This document shows, piece after piece, positions 55,015 to 62,623 of a stretch of 64,000 bases of DNA (position 1 is the stretch's first letter; the number at the start of each line of letters is the position of its first letter). Made by a program: the position numbers and the translations under genes. Below the pieces are notes generated by a model. That model had not been told where the DNA came from, searched no databases, and worked only from the letters and a program-made list of their open reading frames with translations. The stretch comes from Immundisolibacter cernigliae. GTDB taxonomy: Bacteria > Pseudomonadota > Gammaproteobacteria > Immundisolibacterales > Immundisolibacteraceae. The stretch lies in NCBI RefSeq assembly GCF_001697225.1, contig NZ_CP014671.1, positions 1,178,001 to 1,242,000 of the forward strand, given 5' to 3'.

Positions 55015-56754
55015 ATGCTGGCATTAGTCGAAGCACATCGCGCGGGTTTGTTCGGCCGCAAGCACTGGCTGCCGAACCTGGTGTCCGGCGTCATCGTCGG
55101 CATCGTGGCGCTGCCGCTGGCAATGGCCTTCGCCATTGCGTCCGGCGCCAAGCCGGAGCAGGGCCTGTACACCGCCATCATCGCGGGCTTTCTGGTATCG
55201 GCCTTCGGCGGCAGCCGGCTGCAGATCGCCGGCCCGACCGGCGCCTTCATCGTCATCCTGTCCGGCATCACGGCCAAGTACGGCATCGCCGGCCTGCAGA
55301 TCGCCACCCTGATGGCCGGCGTGATCCTGCTGCTGCTGGGCCTGGCGCGCCTGGGCACCATCATCCGCTTCATCCCGGACCCGGTGATCCTGGGCTTCAC
55401 GGCCGGCATCGGGGTGATCATCTGGGTCGGCCAGTGGCGGGATTTCTTTGGCCTGCCGGCGGTAAGCGGCGAGCACTTTCACGAGAAGCTGTGGCAGTTG
55501 CTGCAGGCCCTGCCACACCTGCATCCGACCACCACGGCGCTGGCGGCCCTGTCACTTGCGCTCGTGATCGTGGCGCCCAAGCTGCCCGGCATGAAGCGTG
55601 TGCCCGGACCGCTGGTCGCGCTGGTGGTGGCCAGCGTGCTGCAGGCGGTGTTTCAGTTCGACGGCGTGCGCACCATCGGCAGTGCGTTCGGCGGCATTCC
55701 GCAGGGCCTGCCGACCCTGCAACTGCCGCAGATGTCGGCCAGCGATGTCATCGCCCTGATCGGCCCGGCCTTCACCATCGCCATGCTGGGTGCCATCGAG
55801 TCGCTGCTGTCGGCGGTGGTGGCGGACGGCATGGCCGGCACGCGCCACAACTCCAATCAGGAGCTCATCGGCCAGGGCATCGCCAACATCGTGGCGCCAC
55901 TGTTCGGCGGCATCGCCGCCACCGGCGCCATTGCCCGCACTGCCACCAACATTCGCAACGGCGGCACCAGTCCGCTGGCCGGCATCGTGCACGCCCTGAC
56001 GCTGGTGCTGATCGTGCTGTTCCTGGCGCCGCTGGCGGTCAACGTGCCGCTGGCGGCACTGGCGGCGATTCTGTTCATCGTGGCCTGGAACATGAGCGAG
56101 GTGCGGCATTTCGTGCGGATGGTCAAGCGTGCGCCCCGCGCCGACGTGGCGATTCTGCTGGTGACCTTCGCCCTGACCGTGTTCGCCGACCTGGTGGTGG
56201 CGGTCAACATCGGCGTCATCCTGGCCACGCTGCACTTCCTGCGCCGCATGGCGACCAGCGTTGAGGTGCGTCAGGCAACCGAACAGGAACTGAGCCAGGA
56301 GTTTGCGCACCTGGGTCTGGTCAGGCTGCCGCCGGGCGTGCTGGTCTACACCGTCGAAGGGCCGTTCTTTTTCGGTGCGGTGGAGAATTTCGAGCGCGCC
56401 CTGGCCGGCACCCACACCGACCCGCGCGTGCTCATCATCCGCCTGCGCTGGGTGCCTTTCATCGACATCACCGGCTTGCAGACCCTGGAAGAGGTGATCC
56501 GCGACCTGCACAAGCGCGGCGTGCGGGTGATGCTGCTGGGCGCCAATGGGCGCGTGCAGGGCAAGCTGGAACGGGCCGGCATCATCGAGCTGATCGGCGC
56601 AGACAACACCTTCGCCGCCTTCGGCGATGCGCTGGCCGTGTGCCGGGAACTGGCCGAGCACGATCCGAAAATGGCGCACGACCGGGCGGTGCTGCTCAGC
56701 GAGACTGCCGATTCGATCGTCGTGACTTCGCCGTCAGACGAGAACGGCAGATGA
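55015..56754 (+). CDS. SulP-family anion transporter with STAS domain
   Basis: The 579-residue protein starts with the SulP membrane domain (LPNLVSGVIVGIVALPLAMA, FAIASGAKPEQGLYTAIIAG, GPTGAFIVILSGI) of about 10-12 helices. It ends with a cytoplasmic STAS domain (about residues 440-545, GVLVYTVEGPFFFGAVENFE, FIDITGLQTLEEVIRDL). Bacterial SulP proteins carry sulfate, dicarboxylates or bicarbonate; the sequence alone does not decide which. There is no carbonic anhydrase or sulfate gene next to it. Confidence 0.9.
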   Translation: MLALVEAHRAGLFGRKHWLPNLVSGVIVGIVALPLAMAFAIASGAKPEQGLYTAIIAGFLVSAFGGSRLQIAGPTGAFIVILSGITAKYGIAGLQIATLMAGVILLLLGLARLGTIIRFIPDPVILGFTAGIGVIIWVGQWRDFFGLPAVSGEHFHEKLWQLLQALPHLHPTTTALAALSLALVIVAPKLPGMKRVPGPLVALVVASVLQAVFQFDGVRTIGSAFGGIPQGLPTLQLPQMSASDVIALIGPAFTIAMLGAIESLLSAVVADGMAGTRHNSNQELIGQGIANIVAPLFGGIAATGAIARTATNIRNGGTSPLAGIVHALTLVLIVLFLAPLAVNVPLAALAAILFIVAWNMSEVRHFVRMVKRAPRADVAILLVTFALTVFADLVVAVNIGVILATLHFLRRMATSVEVRQATEQELSQEFAHLGLVRLPPGVLVYTVEGPFFFGAVENFERALAGTHTDPRVLIIRLRWVPFIDITGLQTLEEVIRDLHKRGVRVMLLGANGRVQGKLERAGIIELIGADNTFAAFGDALAVCRELAEHDPKMAHDRAVLLSETADSIVVTSPSDENGR

Positions 56755-56840
56755 CCTTGGGTCTGGGCCGAAAGGCGCCTCGGACCGGTTGGCCGTGCCC
56801 TGAAGAAACCCGTGCGTGCCGAACGGCCAGCGCAGGACGG

Positions 56841-57581
56841 TCAACGCACCGGCGTCACCGGGCAAACCCTTACATCCGCAGGTGCGCCGGGGCTCAGCTG
56901 CACGCTCAGAAAGCTGCCCGGCTCGCCCAGCACCGGGTGCGGGGCGCCGCTGTACCAGGCAGTGGTCGCACCGGCTGATACGTCCCGTGCGCAGTGGATG
57001 TGGCCCAGCGCCAGGTAGTCGAAATCGGCGTTTTCGATTTCGTGCGCGTGGATCGGCGAGGAATTGCGCGACTCGCCGGCTGCCGGCACATGCACGCCAT
57101 GCGCCAGGCCGAGGTACCACAGGCCCGGATCGGGCCGGGCCGGCGGATCGGCCAGCGGCCGGTGGCCTGGATGGTGATCGACCAGGCCGCGGCCCCACAC
57201 GGCCACGCCCAGTTCGGGCAGGGTCAGCATCTGCCCGGCCGGGTCCAGCAGCAGGTGCAGGCCGGCGGCGGCGAAGTCGTGGCGGTGATAGACGGCGTTC
57301 TCGGCCAGGCAGTCGTGGTTGCCGGGAATCATCACCACCGGGAACGGCAGCGCCGCCAGGCGCTCGCAGGCCCACTCGACGGTGTCGACGGTGGCGCGGT
57401 TGTGGTCGAACAGGTCGCCCGCCAGCAGCAGCAGGTCCGGCTGCCCGGTGCAGATGGCCTCCAGCAGGCTTTCGAACAGGGCGCGGTCGCGGTCGTGGCG
57501 GGCGCGGTTCCAGTCGCCGCCGTAGTAGTCGCTGTCGAGGTGAATGTCCGAGCAATGGGCCAGACGCAGGGCGCGGTGCAT
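56841..57581 (-). CDS. Metallophosphoesterase (SbcD/YkuE-like)
   Basis: The 246-residue protein has the calcineurin-like motifs LAHCSDIHLD, LLLLAGDLFDHN, VMIPGNHDC, a later histidine region (LAHGVHVPAAG) and YLALGHIHCARD. Two metal ions are expected. It resembles the phosphoesterase domain of SbcD-like exonucleases but lacks an SbcC partner. It lies 46 bp downstream of a TauD-type gene and may be read from the gntR-tauD transcript. The start before MHRALRLAHCSD is a choice; the ribosome-binding site is weak. Confidence 0.82.
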   Translation of the reverse strand: MHRALRLAHCSDIHLDSDYYGGDWNRARHDRDRALFESLLEAICTGQPDLLLLAGDLFDHNRATVDTVEWACERLAALPFPVVMIPGNHDCLAENAVYHRHDFAAAGLHLLLDPAGQMLTLPELGVAVWGRGLVDHHPGHRPLADPPARPDPGLWYLGLAHGVHVPAAGESRNSSPIHAHEIENADFDYLALGHIHCARDVSAGATTAWYSGAPHPVLGEPGSFLSVQLSPGAPADVRVCPVTPVR

Positions 57582-57627
57582 GGCGATTCGTAGGCACTGT
57601 GGGGGACGGCAAAGATACCACCCGCGC

Positions 57628-58470
57628 CTACACCGGCCGGTCGGCACCCAGCGAGATGCGGTGCATGACGCGCCGATGGCCGTGGTAGTCGTTGATCGGG
57701 TTGTGCTGGGTGCAGCGGTTGTCCCACAGGGCCAGCGTGCCAACCTGCCAGCGCAGGCGGCAGGTGAATTCCGGCCGGCACAGGTGGGCGAACAGGTAGT
57801 TCAGCAGCGGCGCGCTTTCGTCCTCGGTCATGTCCTCGAAACGCACCGTGTGGCCGCCGTTGACGTACAGCAGCTTGCGGCCGGTTTCAGGGTGCGTGCG
57901 CACCACAGGATGCACGGCGCTGAACGCTGCATCGGCGGCGAGCTTGGCGCCGCCTTCGGCCAGGCGATCCTCGCGCGTCCTGGTGACATCGGCCTTGGCC
58001 GAGCTGTTGACGGCACGCAGACCGTCCAGCACCCGGCGCAGACCGTCCGACAGCGTCTCGTAGGCCAGGTACATGTTGGCGAACAGCGTGTCGCCCCCGA
58101 CCGGCGGCAGCTCGCGCGCCAGCAGCGTGGCGCCGATGGGCGGCGTTTCCAGATAGGCCGTGTCGGAATGCCACAGGCCACCGAAGTTGACCCGCTCGTG
58201 CGGCAGCTTGATCACCGGCACGATCAGCGGGTAGCCATCCAGACCGCGCAGCATGGGGTACTCGACCGGCTCGGCGATGCGCCGGGCAAACGCCAGGTAC
58301 TGATCGGCCGTCAGATGGTGGTCGCGAAAGAACAGCACCAGGTGCCGCAGCCAGGCGTGGCGTATCTCGGCCAGGACCGGGTCAGGCAATTCCCCGTTGA
58401 GGTTCACAGCGCCGACTTCCGCGCCCAGAGCGCCCGCCACCGGGGCCACGCTGATGTGCCGGTATTCCAT
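57628..58470 (-). CDS. TauD/TfdA-family Fe(II)/2-oxoglutarate dioxygenase
   Basis: The 280-residue protein is a typical TauD: VVAPVAGALGAEV-like N-terminus, the HxD motif in GGLWHSDTAYLETPP, distal histidine in DNRCTQHNPINDYHGH and the 2-oxoglutarate arginine in RRVMHRISLG. GGAGGGG precedes the ATG of MEYRHIS. It follows gntR by 63 bp on the same strand and is probably co-transcribed. Members oxidise taurine, 2,4-D, or other small acids; fungal xanthine hydroxylase XanA is also in this superfamily. A role in the adjacent N-heterocycle/ureide cluster is therefore possible but not shown. Confidence 0.85.
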   Translation of the reverse strand: MEYRHISVAPVAGALGAEVGAVNLNGELPDPVLAEIRHAWLRHLVLFFRDHHLTADQYLAFARRIAEPVEYPMLRGLDGYPLIVPVIKLPHERVNFGGLWHSDTAYLETPPIGATLLARELPPVGGDTLFANMYLAYETLSDGLRRVLDGLRAVNSSAKADVTRTREDRLAEGGAKLAADAAFSAVHPVVRTHPETGRKLLYVNGGHTVRFEDMTEDESAPLLNYLFAHLCRPEFTCRLRWQVGTLALWDNRCTQHNPINDYHGHRRVMHRISLGADRPV

Positions 58471-58533
58471 CTTCCCCTCCGCGCGGGTCAGGGTGCCCGC
58501 GTCCAGCATAGCCCGGCAAATGGCCTGTCTGGA

Positions 58534-59217
58534 CTATTTGGCCCGGGCGCGGATGCGCTGCTGGGCCAGCTGCGTCAGGGTGATGGCCTTGGCCACGTCC
58601 GCGCTCTTGCGGATGTGGCGCAGCATCAGAATCTTGGCCGCATCCGCGTCGCGCTCCAGCAGCCGCTGCAGGATTTCGTGATGCTCGGCGTAGGTGTGGT
58701 CCACGCGCGTGGCCTCGGTGAAGTCCAGCCGCCGCACGATGTGGATGTGTTCGTTCACGTCCTTCAGATAGCCCGCCAGAACACTGTTGCCCGCCCCGGC
58801 GGCCAGTGCCATGTGGAAGCCCTCGTCGCGCGCCACCATGGTTTCCATCGGCGGCGGCTGTTTGGGCGCCTGCTGCGGGTTCCAGACGGCGGCCAGTTTC
58901 TTGATCTGGCTGTCCGGCATGGACACGCAGGCCAGCTCCAGGGCGCGCATTTCGAGTGCGATGCGCACGTCGTAGTAGTGGTTGATGGTTTCGATGTCGA
59001 TGTCGCGCACGAAACAGCCCTGCTTGGGGCGAATCGTCAGGTAGCCCTCCGCCGCCAGACGCTGCAGGGCCTCGCGCACTGGCGTGCGACTGACACCGAA
59101 ACGGACCGCCAGCTCGTTCTCGGTCACCCGGGCGCCCGGATACAAGCTAAAGCCCAGGATCATGTCCTTGAGCTGGCGGTAGATGTCGCGCGGGCTGGCA
59201 GCGGGACGGGACGGCAT
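58534..59217 (-). CDS. GntR/FadR-type transcriptional regulator
   Basis: The 227-residue protein has an N-terminal winged helix-turn-helix (TENELAVRFGVSRTPVREAL) and a C-terminal FCD domain with likely metal-ligand residues in DEGFHMALAAGAGN and HTYAEHHEILQRLLERD. GGAGG precedes the ATG. A TTGTATGCAA palindrome lies 34 bases upstream of its ATG and similar sites precede the isochorismatase-like and tsx-like genes. I infer that it controls itself and the divergent cluster. Confidence 0.88.
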   Translation of the reverse strand: MPSRPAASPRDIYRQLKDMILGFSLYPGARVTENELAVRFGVSRTPVREALQRLAAEGYLTIRPKQGCFVRDIDIETINHYYDVRIALEMRALELACVSMPDSQIKKLAAVWNPQQAPKQPPPMETMVARDEGFHMALAAGAGNSVLAGYLKDVNEHIHIVRRLDFTEATRVDHTYAEHHEILQRLLERDADAAKILMLRHIRKSADVAKAITLTQLAQQRIRARAK

Positions 59218-59250
59218 GTGCGCCTCCGATGGGGCCTTGGGTACGCACCA

Positions 59251-59260
59251 TTGTATGCAA
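59251..59260. promoter_or_regulatory. Candidate GntR operator 1 (upstream of gntR)
   Basis: TTGTATGCAA is a near-palindrome of the size used by FadR-family regulators. It lies between the divergent gntR and hydrolase genes, nearer gntR, and would allow autoregulation. Confidence 0.55.
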
Positions 59261-59389
59261 GCGAAGCGCCGCGGTGGTGCATCCAGGTGCGCCAATCGCT
59301 ATTGGCACGTGCCGCCGGTGGCCGCTGACTCAGCAATTCCTTTACGTTGCGCCGCCGCGCGGCGGCTGGCACGCCTTTTGAATATCACG

Positions 59390-59399
59390 ATGTATGCAA
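59390..59399. promoter_or_regulatory. Candidate GntR operator 2 (upstream of the hydrolase)
   Basis: ATGTATGCAA within ACGATGTATGCAA. The same 13 bases occur, on the other strand, in front of the tsx-like gene. It is 45 bases before the hydrolase ATG, in promoter position. Confidence 0.55.
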
Positions 59400-59444
59400 G
59401 AAGCCGGTAACCGATACCGGTCTCGTGCCCAGGGAGCAACCGCC

Positions 59445-60119
59445 ATGATCGAAATCACAGCCAAACCCTACCCGCTGCGTCTGGACCCGGCCAGCAGCGC
59501 GCTGATCGTCATCGACATGCAGCGCGATTTCCTGGAACCGGGCGGCTTCGGCGCCATGCTGGGCAACGACGTGTCCCTACTGCGCAGCGCCATCGTGCCG
59601 TGCCAGCGCCTGCTCGAGGTGGCCCGCAAGGCCGGGATGCTGGTCATCCACACCCGCGAGGGGCACCGGCCGGATCTGAGCGATGCGCCGCCGGCCAAGC
59701 TCGCCCGCGGCAAGGGTCCGACCCGCATCGGGGACCTCGGCCCGATGGGCCGCATCCTGATCCGCGGCGAGCCCGGCCACGATTTCATCCCGGAGCTGTA
59801 CCCGCTGCCGGGCGAGGTCGTACTCGACAAACCCGGCAAGGGTTCGTTCTGCCAGACCGACCTGGCGCTGATTCTGGCCAACCGCGGCATCCGCAGCCTG
59901 CTGGTTGCCGGCGTCACCACCGAGGTGTGCGTGCACACCACCGTGCGCGAGGCCAACGACCGCGGCTTCGAATGCGTGGTGGTCAGCGACGCGGTGGCCT
60001 CGTACTTCCCGGAATTTCACCGCGTGGCGCTGGACATGATCAGCGCCCAGGGCGGCATTTTCGGCTGGGTTGCCGACTCGACCGCCGTGTGTTCCGCCCT
60101 GACCCGTATTGCTGCCTGA
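59445..60119 (+). CDS. Isochorismatase-family cysteine hydrolase, biuret-hydrolase-like
   Basis: The 224-residue protein has the isochorismatase-fold triad D24 ([10 protein letters not shown]), K129 ([12 protein letters not shown]) and C162 ([19 protein letters not shown]). The spacing equals that of biuret hydrolase BiuH. The stretches [10 protein letters not shown] and [15 protein letters not shown] are also shared with BiuH as I remember it. BiuH converts biuret to allophanate, and an allophanate hydrolase gene lies 2.5 kb downstream, supporting the assignment. AGGGAG precedes the ATG. Other N-carbamoyl amide substrates cannot be ruled out. Confidence 0.8.
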   Translation: MIEITAKPYPLRLDPASSALIVIDMQRDFLEPGGFGAMLGNDVSLLRSAIVPCQRLLEVARKAGMLVIHTREGHRPDLSDAPPAKLARGKGPTRIGDLGPMGRILIRGEPGHDFIPELYPLPGEVVLDKPGKGSFCQTDLALILANRGIRSLLVAGVTTEVCVHTTVREANDRGFECVVVSDAVASYFPEFHRVALDMISAQGGIFGWVADSTAVCSALTRIAA

Positions 60120-60148
60120 ACCGTTCCACCCACCCGCGAGGCCCCGCC

Positions 60149-61717
60149 ATGAACAGCACCGCTCCAAAACTCTGGTCGCCCGGCGACTGGAACGCCTTCT
60201 TCGGCTTCGGCACCAACATCCTGGTCAACCTGCTCACGCTGACGGCGCTGCTGCGCTACGTCATCAAGCTGCCGGACGACATCGTGTTCGGGCGCATCCT
60301 GCCGGCCACCGGGCTGATGCTGTTCCTGTCCACGATCTACTACGCCTGGCTGGCCTATAAATTGGCGAAGAAAGAAGGCCGCGACACGGTCTGCGCGTTG
60401 CCATCGGGCATCAGCGTGCCGCACATGTTCGTGGTGGTGTTCGTGATCATGCTGCCGATAGCCGCCGCCAGCGGCGACCCGATCAAGGGCTGGGAGGCGG
60501 GGCTGACCTGGGTGTTCGTGCAGAGCTTCGTGCTCATGGCGGGCGGCTTTGTCGCGCCGTGGATCAAGAAGATCACCCCGCGCGCGGCGCTGCTGGGAGC
60601 ACTTGCCGGTGTGTCGATTGCCTTCATCTCGATGAAGCCGGCGCTCGACATGTACATGGACCCGGTGATCGGCCTGGCCTGCTTCGCCATCCTGCTGGCG
60701 AGCTGGTTCGGCGGCGTGCGCTACTGGAAGGGCATCCCGGCCGGCCTGGTGGCGATCGGCGTCGGTTCGCTGATTGCCTGGGGCGGACTGGCGTTTGGCT
60801 TCAACTTCGGTGGCATGAGTCTGGACAAGCTCGGCGCGTCGTTTGCGAGCTTCGGCTTCTCGGTGCCGCTGCCGGCGATCGGCCATGTGTTCGGTGGCTT
60901 CGAATACCTCAGTGTGATCCTGGTCACCGCCATTCCGTTCGGCATCTACGATTTGGTCGAGGCCATGGACAACGTGGAAAGCGCCGAGGCCGGCGGCGAC
61001 CACTTTCCCACCACCCGCGTCATCACCGCCGACGGCGTGGTGAGCCTGATCGGCTGCCTGCTGGGCAATCCCTTCATCAACGCGGTGTACATCGGCCACC
61101 CGGGCTGGAAGGCCATCGGCGGGCGCATTGGCTACTCGGCGGCGACCGGCGTGATGGTGCTGATCCTGTCCTGGTTCGGCATTCTGGCGGTGATGATGGC
61201 GCTGATTCCGGTGGTGGCCATCTCGCCGATCCTGCTCTACATCGGCATGCTGATCGGCGCCCAGGCCTTCCAGGAAACCCCAAAGAGCCATGCCCCGGCA
61301 ATCATCCTGGCGCTGATCCCACAGGTGGCCGGCTGGGGCAAGCTGATGATCGACAACGCACTCGGCGCCGCCGGCACCAACGCCGCCGCGGTCGGCATCG
61401 ACAAGCTGGCCGGCACTGGGGTGCTCTACCACGGCCTGGAACTGCTCGGCAGCGGCGCCATCCTGACCAGCCTGATCCTGGCGGCCGTCGCGGCCTGCAT
61501 CATCGACCGCGCCTATGGCCGGGCAGCGGGCTTCGCGCTGGCGGGCTCCGTGCTGACCTTCTTCGGGTTCATGCACAGCGAGGCTATCGGCCTGGCGCAG
61601 AGCCCGACCGTGGCCTTCGGCTACCTGCTGGTGGCCGGCGGTCTGTTTGGCCTGGCACGCCAGACCGCTGCCCAACCGGCCGGCATGGGGGTGGTGGCCC
61701 TCGAAGTGGCCGACTGA
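60149..61717 (+). CDS. NCS2-like nucleobase/xanthine-uracil permease
   Basis: The 522-residue protein has about 12-14 membrane segments and NCS2-like landmarks: LWSPGDWNAFFGFGTNILVN, CALPSGISVPHMFVVVFVIM, DLVEAMDNVESAEAGGDHFP and GNPFINAVYIGHPGWKAIGG. NCS2 carriers import nucleobases and related N-heterocycles with protons. It starts 29 bp after the hydrolase gene and ends in a strong terminator. The substrate is inferred to feed the biuret/allophanate hydrolases. Confidence 0.83.
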   Translation: MNSTAPKLWSPGDWNAFFGFGTNILVNLLTLTALLRYVIKLPDDIVFGRILPATGLMLFLSTIYYAWLAYKLAKKEGRDTVCALPSGISVPHMFVVVFVIMLPIAAASGDPIKGWEAGLTWVFVQSFVLMAGGFVAPWIKKITPRAALLGALAGVSIAFISMKPALDMYMDPVIGLACFAILLASWFGGVRYWKGIPAGLVAIGVGSLIAWGGLAFGFNFGGMSLDKLGASFASFGFSVPLPAIGHVFGGFEYLSVILVTAIPFGIYDLVEAMDNVESAEAGGDHFPTTRVITADGVVSLIGCLLGNPFINAVYIGHPGWKAIGGRIGYSAATGVMVLILSWFGILAVMMALIPVVAISPILLYIGMLIGAQAFQETPKSHAPAIILALIPQVAGWGKLMIDNALGAAGTNAAAVGIDKLAGTGVLYHGLELLGSGAILTSLILAAVAACIIDRAYGRAAGFALAGSVLTFFGFMHSEAIGLAQSPTVAFGYLLVAGGLFGLARQTAAQPAGMGVVALEVAD

Positions 61718-61722
61718 TCCGG

Positions 61723-61756
61723 GGCGGGCTCGGCGCTGCCGATCCCGCCTTTTTTT
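61723..61756 (+). terminator. Rho-independent terminator after the permease gene
   Basis: GGCGGG (61723-61728) pairs with CCCGCC (61744-61749) and is followed by seven T residues. It separates the hydrolase-permease unit from the tsx-like gene, which has its own operator-like site. Confidence 0.72.
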
Positions 61757-61765
61757 CGATGCCTA

Positions 61766-61775
61766 TTGCATACAT
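61766..61775. promoter_or_regulatory. Candidate GntR operator 3 (upstream of the Tsx-like gene)
   Basis: TTGCATACAT is the reverse complement of site 2 (ATGTATGCAA), extended to a shared 13-mer ACGATGTATGCAA. It lies 33 bases before the ATG, right after the terminator, so this gene likely has its own regulated promoter. Confidence 0.55.
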
Positions 61776-61808
61776 CGTCGTATTCAAAAACCTCGCAGGA
61801 GTCGTATC

Positions 61809-62621
61809 ATGAAAAGCACCCGCAGCTTCGCCCCGTTGCGTGCCCTACCCGCCCTGGCGCTGACGGCCGGGCTGGCCGCGCCGGCCGCGCAGGCCGGCTC
61901 GGCGCTGTTCGCCACCACCAACATCCAGTACCTGCATGGCACCAGCTACGCGGACTTCGATCCCAACGGCGGTTTCAGCCACACCGACGAGGCCAGCATC
62001 ATCACCATCGAGCACTTCAACGCCTGGAAGTACGGCGACAACTTCATCTTCGTCGACATCACCAACCCGGACCGCGAGGGTGATGCCTTCGGCACCACCA
62101 CCGAGGCCGATGGGAGCTTCTATGCGGAAATCTCGCCGCGGCTGTCGATCGGCAAGATGTTCTTCGACAAGGAGCTGTCGTGGGGCATCGTCAAGGACGT
62201 GCTGTTCACTTCCACGCTCGAAATCCCCGAGTCGCCGGTCGAGCAGACCTGGCTGTACGGCCTGGCGGTGGACCTGAACCTGCCCAAGTTCCAGTTCTTC
62301 CAGGTCAACTGGTACATCCGTGACAACCAGGCCTCGGGCATCGACACCGGCCAGCAGGTGACGCTGGCGTGGGCGCTGCCGTTCAAGGTCGGCCCGCTGC
62401 CGCTGTTGTTCGAGGGCTTCTTCGACTACGCCTGGGGCGAGGATCCGCTGCAGGACAACATCATCACCGCGCCGCGCCTGCTGGTGGATGTGGGCGACCT
62501 GGCCGGCTTCGGGGCCGGCAAGCTGCAAGCCGGCGTCGAGTATCAGATCTGGCGCAACAAGTTCGGCATCGATGACATGGACGAGGATGTGGCCCAGGCG
62601 ATGGTGAAGTGGATCTGGTGA
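61809..62621 (+). CDS. Tsx/OmpK-like nucleoside-channel outer-membrane protein
   Basis: The 270-residue precursor has a signal peptide (LPALALTAGLAAPAAQAGS) and a beta-barrel pattern, ending AQAMVKWIW with a terminal tryptophan. Landmarks of the Tsx family are NIQYLHGTSYADFDP, FNAWKYGDNFIFVDITNPD, EISPRLSIGKMFF and QAGVEYQIWRNKFGI. Tsx channels pass nucleosides and similar small molecules. It likely brings the cluster's substrate across the outer membrane for the NCS2 permease. Confidence 0.83.
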   Translation: MKSTRSFAPLRALPALALTAGLAAPAAQAGSALFATTNIQYLHGTSYADFDPNGGFSHTDEASIITIEHFNAWKYGDNFIFVDITNPDREGDAFGTTTEADGSFYAEISPRLSIGKMFFDKELSWGIVKDVLFTSTLEIPESPVEQTWLYGLAVDLNLPKFQFFQVNWYIRDNQASGIDTGQQVTLAWALPFKVGPLPLLFEGFFDYAWGEDPLQDNIITAPRLLVDVGDLAGFGAGKLQAGVEYQIWRNKFGIDDMDEDVAQAMVKWIW

Positions 62622-62623
62622 CG

